Below are positions 34,236 to 48,660 of a stretch of DNA of 64,000 nucleotides, in pieces. The DNA lies in contig LR746272.1 of assembly GCA_902729315.2 (NCBI GenBank), forward strand, positions 5,825,327-5,889,326, given 5' to 3'. The notes under the pieces are model-generated. The model made no database searches. It was not told the origin of the DNA and was given only the letters and a program-made list of their open reading frames with translations. Each line of letters opens with the position of its first letter. Positions within the stretch are counted from its first letter, which is position 1. The DNA comes from Spirodela intermedia (Eukaryota > Streptophyta > Magnoliopsida > Alismatales > Araceae). The translations under genes and the position numbers were made by a program.

Positions 34236-36385
34236 GGGGTATTTGGTAAAGTTAGATTTTTATGTTTTAATTAGTTTTATTATTTTATTTTATTTTTTAA
34301 ACTTGTAGAATAAATATAGGCTATATTGTTAATTTTAGAAGTTTGAAGATAAAATACTTACCATAGTTTTTGATTATTTAAAAATATAAAATAATAAAAT
34401 ATAAAAAATATTTTGCTTGTTGTCAAGCCAACACTTGATAGTTGACCTAGAAGGGCACAACAGACCCAGATTGGGGGAGCCATGAGCTGAGCTAGAGTGG
34501 CAAAGGACTCACTCCATGCATGTGTGTGTCACTCACTACCATGTCCCAATGGCCAACTAGTTGTGGAGCAAGGAGTGTTCATACACATGTGCATGCGCGA
34601 GGGTGGACCACCTTTTTGCCTTTTCCTAAGATGGTTTTGGGTATTATTTTATTTCGGGAGAAGGGATCTATGTTGAGATAAGCTAACTTTGATTTATATT
34701 CAGCTAAAATCGATTAAAAACTTCTGATGTGGGACTAATTGTTCTTGTCTATTTCAGCCTAACCATTTAGAACATGATATGATTTAGTAGTATTCAGCGA
34801 GCCATGTCATCATATAAACTAGATCATGTAGTAAGCAAACCGTCACGATACTAGATGCGTAAAATAATCCATCGATAGTTCGCAAATCCGACGCTGCTCA
34901 ATATGCACGTGGCCTTAAATAATGATCTGATGGCTAACAAGGTGCCACAGCATTGAGGACTAAGTTTTCGATCGATAGCAGTTTGTGGCAGGTTGATCTT
35001 GCATTGCTCAAGGTGCCACGTGACCAAGCAGGTATGATCCAATAGCTTCCAAAGTGCCATAATACTTGAAACTTAAGCTCTCGCACGTATCACCATTAGG
35101 GATATAAAGACAATAATTGATTATTGTCAAGTAAAATAGAAATTATTGATTATCAAAATCCCAATGATAGTCGCAAATATAAAATTCATTTCCTCCCTCT
35201 TTTTGCACGATCAATGCCTCTTACAATTGGCAAGTCTATTCCTTCCTCCCCTAACTACACTCAAGGCTTTCGATGAGTGATCAATTCTTTTCTTCTCTCC
35301 CCAGACGACGGTGACAACGTGGTCGACCCCTCTTTCGGTGGATCACTATGACAAGCAATGTAACATTTCCGAACATTACTTCTGCGACTTCTAACATGGT
35401 GTGACACGTCTAGACAAAACCAAGCCACCACATTGGTGTCTCTAGTTGCCTAGAAAGTAGACTAAACATTTACTTACCTACTTTTGTCATTTATGTATAT
35501 TTTATGAAAAGTTATTTTTATTTCATGCATATTTCCATTGAAATGAGTAGAATTAATTAAAAACTTGATGAATGATCTTCATTCTTTTTTTGAATCCTCC
35601 GAAACTCATCATAAATTAAACTAATATTATTTTCAAATTATTTATTATTGAATTTCACACTCAAATCTTTATATATTCATGTTCTTGCATTTAGTGAGTA
35701 ACTATTATTCTTCTATTTTCAAACACAAAATTAATGAGTTTAAAGTCTGCTTAATGATTATTGAATTATTAAAATAATGTTGAGACATTCACAATTGACC
35801 TCATGTCATGTGTGTGAATTTTTGAGCACACATTCATTCGAGAATAATAGTCACTATGAAAATGAGTTGACTATATTTTTCTCTTTCCTAATTATCATCT
35901 TCTTTCTCTCTCTCCCTTTCTTGTGAAACTATTTCTTCTTTCTCCATCTCTCATAAGATCTCTCTATTTCTCTCACTCTCTCTCGATCGATCTCTTTCTC
36001 TCTTTCCTTTTCTCTCTGCTCTCTCTCATGAGACTTTTCTCTCTCTTTGTCTCACATGAGATTTCCTCCTCTCTTTCTCTCTCTTTCGAGAGAGATCTCT
36101 TCTCTCATTTCTCGTGAGAGCTCTCTCTTCTCTCTCTTTTCCTCCTTCCTTTCTCTTCTTCTGTTCCTTTATTCTTCTCACCTCACTCTTCTATTTTCTT
36201 ATTTCTATTAAATATTAATAAAATATTTAAATCACTTTATATATATAAACTAAATTAATTTTCATAATGGATTAATCAATCTCCTTGTGTTTGACTTGAG
36301 ACTTACTTCTATACTAATATTTTATGAAGTCTTAGTATTAAATATTATTAGATAATGTGCATTTTAAAAAAATGACAAGTGCACA
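34236..36385 (+). repeat. 2.15-kb LTR, right copy (3' LTR), Athila-like family
   Basis: Direct-repeat partner of 28342-30561, preceded by the purine-rich AAAGTTGGGGG that marks the start of a 3' LTR. It ends near AAGTGCACAT. Both copies are diverged by many substitutions and small indels, so the element is old. Confidence 0.8.
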
Positions 36386-37950
36386 TCATATGATGTGTTT
36401 ATTATCATATCACATGATTGTCTCTCTTCACAAGTTACTTTCTTCTTGAATTATTTTCTTCTTTTTACTTTATTAAGGTTCCCAACATCTAATTATATTT
36501 TTATGTTTCCTAATATATTAAATTTGATTAAAAAACTATATGACACATCAGCAATTCACATTTATGGTTCAAAACTAGTCAAAATCATCTTCTAAAAAAA
36601 CTAGTGTTGTGCAACACACAAGTTTTGAGAGAACATACACTTAATGGTATGACTGCCTACATATGCAAACTTAATTACGCACAAATTCTCTCTAGATGGG
36701 ACAAGATTACTTTGATAATAAAGGCTTACTCATGTCCAGCCAAAATAAAGGTTTCCCCATTTAATGCATGATATGACATAAGACCTAAATAGTAACTTTA
36801 TTCACTAAAATAAAAATAAATTAAAAAAATATCACATCTCTCCTAAAGTTAATCAATAAACAAACTTTGATTTTGACATTAGATTCAATCTTGTTTCTCT
36901 CTCGACAAACTAGATAGAAGGGTGCAGTGGGCATTTTACATCATATTATTATCATTAGAATATATGAAAATGATGAAGTTTTTCATTAACCTTCGAAATG
37001 GTCATAAAATAATTCAGAATAAAAAATTTGATGCTTTGCATTCACAAGTTGCAGTAAAAAAAGGAAAAATTAGTGTAGTTCACTTAATAGGAAGAATGGT
37101 AAATTTACTTAATAGAAAAAACTAATAATACTTAAATTTAATATGATCTTGTAAACTAATTAAGAGGCATTCTTAATTGTCTATTTTAATGTTTTTTAAA
37201 CACTCGATTTGTAGCCACTAAAAACTTTGAAAAGGAGATCTATGTGACCATGTAAATATATTAAGTATGATATTTATTTGAGCATACATCAAACAACTTT
37301 CTTATATCTTTTTCAGTGTTTCTTGAAGAAGACACCAACAAATGCCTTTTACATGCATCAATAAGTTTCTAATATAAGAAAGGTACCAAATGAAAATGAT
37401 TGTACAATTCTTTTAATAATAAAAACATAGCACTAAAGGTCTAATAGTCCAGCAGTTTAGAATCATGAGTGAAATCAAGAGGCAACTTGTCAGCTTTGTT
37501 TGATATATATACTATTAACAAAAAATAATGCTTGGGAGAAAGTCTAACCATCATAAACCTCAAAGTCTTTGACTAAATGATTAGACTTGCTTCGCTTCAT
37601 CTTAATTCAAACCAAAAAGTTTTATGCATTTTACTTGTATGAAATAGTTAAATTTATCCCCCCCAATACCAGCTCATCTTGTTGTACATTTGAGACACAC
37701 TTTATATATAAAACGTTTTCATCCAAGCACTATTTCTTTGGTAAGTTTAATGATAAACTATGTCAAAAAACACTTCAACGTTCTAGAAATGTCTCATGGC
37801 TCTCAATTTTTATAACACCTTTTGATGAGAATCTCTATTGATTGTGATTTCAATTTTTTCACTCAACTTCAATGCCATGAGCACTCCATTTTTTTGACCC
37901 ATCCTCCTATGTTAAAAATGATTTAGAACTTAATCCAGCCATTAGCTATT

Positions 37951-39480
37951 TGTTGGAGCATTAAATGTATGATATTTGATGATGATAAATATTCAGAAGA
38001 TCAATTAAAAGATTGAAATATGCCTAATTTCTAATATGCTTGATATGAGACTAAAAATGAAAGTGTTTATATATAAGTTAATATGATATTATTAAATATT
38101 AAATATGATGATTTGATTTCATCATATTAAATTATCATGTTTCATATTACTATATAAAATATCATAATTTAGATAATATGTTATATTAAGAAACTAATGA
38201 TTGACATATTTGAATCATCAAGATTGCATAGAGTAAAATCTGTGTATGAAAACTGTCTATTATGTCCTCATGATATTTAATCATTACTTTAAATGATTTT
38301 GATATCAAATTAATCAATTGAATGAGATTGTTCATTTTGACAAACATAATTATTTTTATATTAAAGAATATATTTTGAAAAATCATTTCAGATATGATGA
38401 ATCACTTCAACCATGATTATAAATATTGATATCATGAATCAAGATTTTAATTTAATTGTTAAATCACCATTATATCTAGCTATATATATAATTGTCCTTG
38501 CTTTAATGATATCACATCCTTACTAGTGTTAGGTAAATCAATACAAATTAGATATATATATTGTGTTTTAATGTAACCACATATTGGTTTCTCATGAGGA
38601 TATTCAAACCCTTACAAGACATATTGTATTAGTTTTTTAGTCATTTGAGTATTTAATTATTTTTGAAAATATAACTATTGTGAGGTATGAAAGATAAGAG
38701 AATATTTTGAAGATAATTTTTCTATAAATATAACATATTTATAACAGTTAATTGTTGTTAAACAATCATTTCTAACCCCTCTACTATCTTGATAGTTTTG
38801 TTTGAGTTTTTTTGTTAAACAAATTGAAGGAAATCATGAGGTGTTTGTTAGCTAGTCAACCTATGCAAAGGTAATGCATTAAGAAACAATATTCAAATAT
38901 TTAGCAATCATCCTCGACCAAATCAAAGTGACAACACCTTTGACCTTAAATTATCATCTTTATGGGAGGCTGATAACAAATATCAAATCTTAATCATCAT
39001 TCTCTTCATCAGAATACTAGATGTATTCTAAGTCAGCATCATCTTTTGAGACTCATAGCTATATCTTCAATATTTTTAATGGGGTAAATATGATATTAAA
39101 TATTAATTTAATCACAAGTGAATGTTGTCTCATTAAATAGCCATTAACTTCCTAAAGTTGTGAATCTAAAAGAGAATTTCATATTGAAATTAAATAGCTT
39201 AGCCTCCTTGAGACATGAATCTAAAAAGAAATTTTTGGTGAAATTCAAAGAAAATTGAGATCTGTAATCAATAGTTTGTGATTGGACAAATATAATTAGT
39301 AGAACTTAAGAACAAGGTTTATTATTGGAGAGCGGACATAGACACTAAGTCGAATCACCATAAATCTCTTGGTCTTACACTTATCGATGTACAAAGACCA
39401 TAAAATAGGAAGTTAAAGAGAAGATTGATTCATCAAGACATTTTATCTTGAGGAATGATTATAAAATGATTAATTCACCC
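37951..39480 (+). repeat. Diverged LTR copy A
   Basis: Begins TGTTGGAGCATTAAATG and ends with AATTCACCCCTCCCC, followed by a sequence like LTR end plus primer site (CTTAGTATGGCC). Similar order of phrases recurs at 44497-46015. It resembles copia-type LTRs that end in AATTCACCCCC, but with no coding part attached the class is an inference. Confidence 0.5.
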
Positions 39481-40650
39481 CTCCCCATTCTTGATCTTAG
39501 TATGGCCTAAACCCAATAGCATTAATTAAAAAAAGATGTGTATTTGTAACTTCACCATCATTGCTATTGATTATATCAATTGAGTACGTCATGTTCTAAT
39601 GCAAAAATATTTTTCATTTATCAAATATTATCTTAAGTTTGAAACTTTATTTAGACATGAAGGTGTTATGAGTATGAGAAATTAGAGCCCAATCTTAATC
39701 CCAGACTAATTGCCATAAACATTTGACTATGAGATAAGAAAGATTAGAACAAAGAAGAAAATGAAAAGAGGGAAATGAAGTTATTTCATATTTTCTCTAA
39801 TACTTCCACCTGTCTTCATCCATTTCTATTCAAGTACTCACTCGTACCTTATCTTGTAGTTTAAATAATTTGTTAGATTCAGGTTCATCGCATTAACCTC
39901 TAGGCTTGAAAACTACTAGGTTGAACCGTCATGACAAAAACACTCATATTACAATTATAGGAATTTATTACCTAGTTATAAAGAGAGGCACATAAAAAAA
40001 CATAAGATTACTCATGCTCTTTCCTTGCATTGTCAGCCAAGAAGTAATCTCCTGACAACTCACAACCGGTGCTACCTTGCTCTGTTGAAGTAGGCATGGC
40101 AGAATTCCCACGTTCTTGCAAGATTAACACTTCTGACCCATGAAACTGTAATCGTAACACGTGCAATCAAGCGACCTTCTCTGACACCAGTTCACAAATC
40201 CACACCTTATCACCTCCAAGATAAAGAAGCACCATCCCTCATGGCTGAAAACTCTTGGCGCAGCAAGAAAGGAGGCACAATAGTTACATAGCAAGGCAAA
40301 TGTTTCCTTCGTCTTCATGATCATACTATAGAAATAACAGTCCGGAAAATGTTATGATAATGAATAAAGGGCCATCTTTCAGCCCCCAGCGCATTCCGTA
40401 CGCTCCATCCTGTCTCTCTTTCCCGGGTTATTTGCATCTTCTTCTGTCCTTCTATACATTCTCCTCTCCCACTGAGCGCCAACTTCATCCTTGATCGTTT
40501 TGGCAGTAAGATTGGGGTACAGGTAATTAGAAAAAATTGAAATGAAGGAGAATAGGTAGGAGGTGAAGATTATCCTCTACCGGGTTATTACTTTGAAAGT
40601 GTCAATCCATCCATATTTTCCCCTTTGTTATGCAGCGAGCTTTAACACTT

Positions 40651-41665
40651 CGATAGTCCCCCAACACATACGTTAAGAGGGTTCCAGAGGAGAAAGTCTA
40701 AATTGTACGAGTTTTAATAAATATTCTAGGACAATGGAGAAAAGAAGGGGAGATGTTGAATCATTTGGGTAAAGTGAATACCAGCAGCCCTCTTGAACAA
40801 TCGCCAAATAGGAAGAGTGTTCCAACCAAAATCCTATTCTTCTTTGTCTTCTGAATTCCATCATTCTTGTTGTGATTCTATTTATTTATGTTCTTGTAAT
40901 TTATTAGATTGGTGTTCTGTCAAATTGGTATCAGAGAAACATTGCTATGGAACTCAATGGCGCCCAAAATGACAAGTAACAACCCCGATAGCTTGGAGAA
41001 AAAAAATAAACGAGATGCGGAAGGGGTGCCAACGACTTCTGATGTTATAGCATAACTCAAGGGGAACTCGCATGAAAAAAGGATGAGATGTTGGAAGAAA
41101 TTCTCAAGATACTTCTATCCGCCAGGTTAGGCAGTTGGAGTTGAGGACATAGGCAAGAGAAGATTAAGAGACAGTAATTTGGGCATGAGAAGGTTAGCAC
41201 AACCGATAATGCCAGAACAAGGGAACAAAGGAATGCCTGAGAGGATTTAGAACTGATACAAGATACTTGGTCAGCAAGCAATAGGCAATCATGGAAGATT
41301 AGGTGTCAGGGCATAACCAACCACTTTTGACCGTGACTAATGTCAAGCTGAACTGGTTGCTACTCACACTGCGTACCCAAGGTCATCATACAATTGAAAA
41401 ACTTTCCCACGTTCGAAGCAACTTGAGAGAAAATGGAGGCGATTCAACAGTACTATCTTGACTTCCACCTTCAGGACAAGGTGGAGATGAAGGGGGAGAG
41501 TATTGATAGGCCCAAACACATATTCCGGAGGGGCTGAGTCTATTTATAAGGGATTTTAACAAATATTTCAAGAGACGTGAGAGAAAAGAAGGGGGGACAA
41601 AAGGAGGAGAGTCATTTGGGTTAAGTGAAGAGCAACATCCCTCTTGAATGGTTAATTTATAGGAT
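40651..41665 (+). mobile_element. Miniature deleted LTR retrotransposon with direct repeats
   Basis: Left repeat 40651-40922 and right repeat 41504 to about 41665 share CCCAACACAT/CCCAAACACAT, TTTTAACAAATATT-type, GAGAAAAGAAGGGG, GTCATTTGGGT and CAGCCCTCTTGAA-type segments. The right copy is truncated or diverged at its end. A primer-binding site for initiator tRNA-Met (TGGTATCAGAG) lies at 40926-40936, directly after the left repeat. The 570-bp interior keeps only a gag-like start (ATG near 40946) and a polyprotein-end-like piece (YLDFHLQDKVEMKGES, about 41450) followed by a polypurine tract. So it is an internally deleted or TRIM-like element in plus orientation. Confidence 0.75.
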
Positions 41666-43767
41666 TCCTTCATTAATATTAATTTATTTTTACATATACA
41701 AAACTTTCAAAATTATCACATGTAATGAAAAATATAAGTAAACATGAGATTTTTATCAATTATAATAATTAAACATTATTTTCTTATGCTAGAAATATTA
41801 TCTTTCAAGACAATAAACAATCAACAAATTTTAAATATATTAACTTTGATGTGCTAGTATGAGCAATCTCAATGTTTTTGCCTTTTCTTTTGTCTCCCAA
41901 TGTGATGACTACTCTTTCATCTTAACGTTAAAAATTGAGTAAGCCATCTTGAAAGGGTTAAGAAACTGGTAAATATTTGGCATATTGCCAAACATCTTTA
42001 CTTCATAAGAAAATTTAAAAATAAACGTCAAAATATTTTCACCAATGTTTAAAGCTAAAATATTCTCAAATGAATTTTTTTTATGAGTATTTCAATTCTC
42101 TCAATCAATTCATGAAAATTTTGCTAAATTGAAATCCAAAAAGAATAATTGAATTAAATTTCTAAGTTAAACATTAATTTGAATGAGTTTTGGTATGCAA
42201 TCCAAGAAAATGTGTAGCACGAATTGTAGCTTTTTGGGTAAGGTTATTAGAAATTTATTAAATTCAAAAAACCATCATTTGAATAAATGAGAGTTGGATC
42301 ATTTTGAGAAAGATATTACAAGATAAATATGATGCAAAAATAACACAAGAATTAAAAAACCCATAAAATTATGGATAGAATTTTAAAAGGCTGTTTTTTA
42401 TAGCATCTCTAATGATGTAAACATTCCTATCACTGATTCAGATTAGTCATTTATTCTATAGACATTTCTAGAAGCCTAATTCAAAAGAAAATGGTTTGAT
42501 GAATGTTCTAATACCACTTACCTAAAGGCAACAATTTCAGAAGAAAAAAGTACTTTTAAATCAAAGATGTTCAAATTTTGAGAATTTTTTTTTGAGTGGG
42601 ATCTTGAGTTGGTGAAAGTTGATAAATCAAGTGAAATCGGTTGAAGTCGTAATTTGGTTTTTTGATTTTGTAAGGCCCAGAGGAATTTAATGGAATGTAT
42701 TGATTAGGTTCTAATTTTAACCTTCCATCAAGTAATTTAATTTTCTTGATTTCTTACAACTGATCTTAAATTCTATCTAATCTCTTAGATCTATATCTAG
42801 TTGAGATCTTAGATTTTATAGTGGGCTGACCTTCCATCTACATCCACTTTCTAAAAACATCATGCATTTAGATTCTGCTAAACCAACCATTTAGATAGTA
42901 ACCATTGATTGTTGAGATCAGCTCTCATAAAATTTCAGCTAAAAATTTGAGCTCACTGCTGTTTACAATTATCAGCTCTCTTGAGTAAATAAATCAGGAT
43001 TTAATCACAAGATTTTCTAATGAAAAAAATAAAGAAAAAATTTAACTGTGAAATGTTCTAGTAGAAGGTTTGAGTTCCATCTAGAAATTCAGTAAAAAGG
43101 AGGTTGAATCCAACTATCTAATTGATGAAGACTTTGGCACTTCAACCAGGTCAGATTGCATAACTGAATTTTTCTTCATAACTTGTTGAATACTTATCAT
43201 TTGACCAAGCATCAAAGATTGCTCAAATTCGCACATAATTTTCACTAAAAAATTAATTGAGAACATCTAAATGTCATGAATGACTGTTGAAAACTAATTA
43301 TTACATATAGGCTGAATTTTTATTAAATTCAAAAAGTTCCCTTATTTTTTATCATTACTTAGCCTTTAAATTTTCAAATTAATTGACATCTGAGTGGTCA
43401 AAAATCAATATGATATATCCTTTAATATTTTGATATTAAATACACGAAATTAAATAAATTCCTTGAAGTACCTTATGAGTATTTAACATAATTACCATGT
43501 ACTATTCAATAATGTTTACTTAACTAATTTGATGCATGTCTCAAAACTTATTAATATATTTTTCATGAAGAATGAATAATCATAGTAATTAAATTCAGTT
43601 ACTTATCTTGTGTGTGTCACTATCAAAACTTCAAATGTTAATTATTACTCCACCATACAAGAGTAAACTAGATCAAGTGACCAAATTGCTATACAAATTC
43701 TGCGTAAAGTACTTCTCTTGGCATCTAGATATCAGTGACTAAAAGAAAAACGAATTAATGAAAATCC

Positions 43768-43800
43768 AATTCACCCCCCCCCTCTCTTGGTATTGTGCTA
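43768..43800 (+). repeat. LTR-end signature AATTCACCCCC...CTCTTGG
   Basis: AATTCACCCCCCCCC followed by CTCTCTTGGTATTGTGC looks like the 3' end of a copia-type LTR. Related phrases occur at 39472, 46001, 46824 and 49147, marking several separate decayed copies in the block. Confidence 0.45.
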
Positions 43801-44496
43801 TCATGTAAAATTCAATAAAGTTTATTAATGATAATCCTAAGGAGTCAACAGAATGTTTGATTTCATTGTCATCCAACATAGTCATATTTTTTCGTACAAA
43901 TAAATGTATGGAGTAAATAAGAAATTCATATGTTTCAACATATTTATCTTTCAATAAATGTCATGTAAAATGAATAGCAATTGATATAGCATAGCAATGT
44001 TGGTGCTATAGACTTATAATTCTTTTTATGATAAATGTCATATTAAATGAGTGTTACCATATCTCTATTTAGAACACACTCATGAAAAATGTACAATAAA
44101 CTTACTATTTTTTCTCATTCTCTAGAACTTCATTGTCATAAGTATGTTAAGAATAATCAAGGTTGGATCTACAAAGAGTACACTTAATTTTTTATTAGAG
44201 TATTACTATAGTCCAAACCATGTATATCGATGCCTTTCCCTTCACCCTTTCATATATTTTTAATTTTACATAGAAATAAAAATATTCTATTGATGCACAT
44301 AATTTCATAGAAAACATTACTAATATTTATAAGAAAAATTTTTAAAATTTCTTTGAAAATTTTTCTGATTTAAATGATTTTTTATTGATAAATAATCATA
44401 AAAAGATAGAAATAAAATTATTTCCTAATATATGGGCTATTTATTAGAATAATTTAGTTAGAAAATATAAATCATTACATTTAGCCACTTTGTTCT

Positions 44497-46015
44497 TGTT
44501 GGAGAATTAAATCCATAAATTTTTGATAATAAAAAACACATGTACAATCATTTAGAAGATCAAATGATGCTTACTGTCAATGAACTTGAATTATAAATAA
44601 AAATTATTTTAGACATTAGTACGAAGGTAAATGAATAAAAATTCAGAAATAATTCAAATTAATAAGCATTTAAGTAGTGTATGAGAGTATTATAACATTA
44701 AATTTCTAAATTTTATGAGTTTTATCAAACAAATTTATTATTTTGTTTATTATTATAAAAAATTTCAATATTTAAAATAACTATCTCTATAACAAAGTAG
44801 TGATTAACACATTAGAATCAACAAGAATTTATAGAATAAAATATAGGTGTGAAAGTTTACTCAATTTAATAAGTGCTCATGATACTAAATCATTTATTTT
44901 GAATAATATTATAATGAATTAATTAATTGAAGTCCTATTGTTGCTCAATATGTTTTGAATATTAATGATTTTTTAAAAATATTTTAGATGTTATGTACAA
45001 CTAATAGCATGCTTATACATTTAAAGATTATGATTCATTGTGTCCACAAGACAACTATAATTGGTTGATGTGCTTTTGATAAATTTTAGATATAAAATCA
45101 TTAAATTACTTTGATATGTATTATTAGTTTTGTTTTGATAATAATAGATCCTTACAGGCCATGTGGAACCCATAAGCTTCAGACATATACATTGGTGCTT
45201 TCTATAGCACTTGCTAACTTTTCTAAGAGGAAATATGAACTGTTAAAAGTAATTTTGACGTATTCATTTTCAACCATTCAAATTTCTAACATTGAATCAT
45301 TTCAATCTCTATAAATTTAGTACCTCTTCCACATTCATTGAGTTATGAATGATCATCTTTCAACCATCTCAAGGCTATGATTAACATTTTCTTATGAGAT
45401 TTACATGCAAACATGATTGGTGTTCTTAACTAGTCTAACATCAATATGGCAATTGAGTGAAGAAATAAAATCCAAGTTTTAAGAGATCTTCTTCTACCAT
45501 ATCCAAGTGGCAACACTCTTATAATAACTTAGCTTTCTACATGAAAAGGACAACATGAATCAAGTTTAACTTTCATCATCTTCATCAAATTCTCAAATAC
45601 ATTCAAAATAAATGACAACTTTTGAAAACAATTCATGGTGATATTTTTCTTTATTTTATGTGAGTGAATTCATCATTAAATTATTATTTATTCACATCAA
45701 GAGAATTAAACCCTATAATCAATTATTAACCTCTTAGAGCCTTGAATCTAGAAAATAATTTTAGGCCAACATTCTATGAGAGTTGAGCCCAATAATGAGT
45801 AGTTATGCAGTGGATAGTTGTTTAATAAAACCCAAAATAAGATTGTTCTTGAAGATTGAATGTAGGCAGGGGATCAAATTATTATAAAAAACCTAGAGTG
45901 ATTAAGATTTAGAACCTATAAATTTGTACGATTAAGATTGGAGAATAAAATATTAAAGAAATTAAAAAGAAGTCAACTAAAGTAAAATATAACATCCAAT
46001 CAATTCAAGCCCCTT
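44497..46015 (+). repeat. Diverged LTR copy B
   Basis: Begins TGTTGGAGAATTAAAT and ends CAATTCAAGCCCCTTTC. It follows the same order of phrases as copy A, including the ATTAACCTCTTAGAGCCTTGAATCT segment (copy A: TTAGCCTCCTTGAGACATGA) about 270 bp before the end. Confidence 0.45.
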
Positions 46016-46046
46016 TCTTCATTTAAGTGCAGCCTAAAATCAAATA

Positions 46047-46850
46047 GTTGGTGCATTAAATGCTTCAAATATTGAACAAAGAGAAGAGTCATCATCAAAA
46101 ACATGTGTTAGAAGAAAATTTAAATTAAAGAAAAGAGGTATTAGAAAAAAGATTTGAGCAGAGAAAGTTTCCTCAAATACTCAATTACCAGAAAAATCAA
46201 AGAAGCTAATCCATTCAAGCTCGAGATTGGTTGTAAATTGTTAATATCATTTTTGTATGATGTCACTTTAGAGAGTGTTAATGATAAAGAAAATAAAGTC
46301 AATAGAATGCTTTAATGTCTAACATGTGGAGATAAATTTGTTTAATCTATCTTGTAAAGAGATTTACTAATCTCATGAATTTAGGTGATACTATTCTAAG
46401 AGATAATAGTGGAAGCAAAGACTAGGAACCCTTGGTATGTGGGCCTGCTCTAAGAAGGTTGAACAACATAAATTTTTGTGTTTATTTTCACTTTATTAAT
46501 TAATTGGGTCAACTTTTATTGACCCAGTTAGGTCAACCCAATCTATGTCGATGCAGTTTGTTGACCCAAGATAGACGGTGCTAAGCTAAATTAGTCTGTG
46601 CCAACTCAACACAATATGTCTCGCCAAATCAAATTTTGTGGATCTAACTTCAATGTCAACCCATGCAAATCTATGTCAACTCACTACATACATAGTTGAC
46701 GGAAACATCCTAAAAACACATAAAGCTAAAAAAATATTTTAATGAACTAATTTACCCTCCCTTTTGGTCAAAAAACTAAGAACAAGTCAAAAATCAAAAC
46801 ACAAGAAAATATTTTGAAGAATCAATTCACTCCCTTTCTTGGTATCATAT
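46047..46850 (+). repeat. Diverged LTR copy C, shortened
   Basis: Begins GTTGGTGCATTAAATG 30 bp after the end of copy B and ends with CAATTCACTCCCTTTCTTGG and then TATCATA. It is about half the length of A and B. The middle includes repeated GTCAACCCA / GTCAACCCAATCTATGTC phrases (46.5-46.7 kb). Confidence 0.4.
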
Positions 46851-47899
46851 CTAACCTACTTTGGGACCAATAAAGCTAAGAGAAGGAAATCAACACAAAA
46901 ATTTTGTAGAACAAAGGACCATCACCTTGATTCATAATTTTTCTATTGTGGAACCATACTTTCAATTAGCAAAGAGTATATAAAATTATGTCTTTTTTAA
47001 GTTAGCTGAATGAGTATCAATCTTTCTCCAAATAGCCACTCAAAATAATACCTTGAGATTTACCTCGAAATTGATCTTGAAGATCTATGATAAATTACTT
47101 GATTTTGAATTTTTCATATGACTCCAAAACTTTACCCCAATGGAATGAATCCTTACAAATTAATGCTATAATATTTCAGTTTTCTTGAAATTTTATAACA
47201 AAACATCATCAAATTTCCTTGTAACAAAGGAGACCTTAAGACTTACTCCAAGGTATATTTTCTTCATCCCAAGGACGTCAATGAAGTAAATTAAAGTATT
47301 TTGAAGAATCTTCCATGACCTTAGAACAGTTGTAGTTATAGAAAGTATTGATACCTTAAATTGTCTAGTCCATAGGATCCTTAGCATCATCATAAATGAT
47401 ATAATTAGCTATGTTGAGTCTTGAGAATATCACATTGGTTTCCAATCATATAAAATGAACAATCCACATATCGTCATGATCCCAACATGGCTTCAACATT
47501 CGTATGGACTATCCACATATCGCCATCAGTAAACAGTGTGCTCCCTATGCCGTGCTGTAAAATCAGAGAAAGATAAGAAAAAATAATTTTAATTTTTATG
47601 TAAATATAAAATAAACTTAAATGAGATGTTAGAAATAGGACCAATCTCTTACGACCTTGACTTTCGAAATTCAAATGAGTTGGGTAACTATAGATGTTGT
47701 TGGAATCAAACCAAAAGAAAATATATTGATATTTTGACAGAGTTTGAGATAATCGACTTTGGCCCAAAGAGTTTACATCTTGATTGAAGAAATATACTTG
47801 GGGTTTAGTAGAATTGGTCTTCAAAATTTGATGGTAGTCTTAGTAATGCCAGATAGGAAAGGGCCAGATGGTACAAAGTAGTCACACAAAAAGTAACTC

Positions 47900-48660
47900 A
47901 TCTCAAAATAATAGTAAAATATCAACTACAAAAATATATGTAGATAAAATAAGTCTTCATATGTATGATCTAAGACTGGTTACTAAGAAACCACTAAATT
48001 AGGGTTTTGAGAAGAAAATAAAATTCTAAAAGAATGATAAAGACAAGAGAGGGAAAATATTAACCTAAAATTAGAAAAGTACAGCATTATTGAACCCACT
48101 GAAGGTCTAGTGAACTCATCCAAGAACCGAAGAGAATATATACCAACCAAAAAAGAGGGCATCATAGATCTCAAACTTTAATGGGTTCGTTGTGGGTATG
48201 TAGGCCATACCCTGACACATTGCAAACAGGAGCATGGAAAGACGGATCGAGCAAGACGAGTGCAGCGAGCTGAGTCGTTGGGTACACGAATAGACGCAGC
48301 GTTGTATGGCGCAAGCGGACAGCCTCAAACGCAGCCCAGTGTGGACAGACGATGCTAGACGCAGCCGCAGGCAAACGAATGGACACAGTCGTATGCAGGC
48401 GAGCGCTGGTATACTTAGGCGGACAGGCACAGGTGGATGGGGGCCATAAACACGTCTGCGAACGGGCCCATCAAGGGATGACATGGGTGGATGTAGAGAG
48501 AGAATAGAAAGAGATGGGCGAAAGGTGAATGAATAGGACAAAGAAATGGATGGGAAGAACGGCGTAGAAGGGCTAGAGAATGGGTGGAAGAACTGTGTGG
48601 AAAGAGAAGGGGGTTGGACAGGAGAACAAACACCAAGGGAAAGATAGATGGACGTCAAAG
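47900..48660 (-). repeat. LTR-like sequence with a GC-rich core
   Basis: Within AT-rich DNA, 48200-48480 is GC-rich with many CpGs. On the minus strand it is followed by GGGTATGGCCTACATACCC and a TATATATTCTC-type TATA region, an arrangement common in LTR promoters. A 180-codon open frame on the minus strand (48116-48658) is Ser/Arg/Leu-rich and has no domain. No second copy was seen, so the class is unknown. Confidence 0.35.

Noticed and set aside
48116-48658. 180-codon minus-strand frame in a GC-rich patch
   Set aside because: Ser/Arg/Leu-rich low-complexity translation of an LTR-like sequence with a promoter-type end; no domain.
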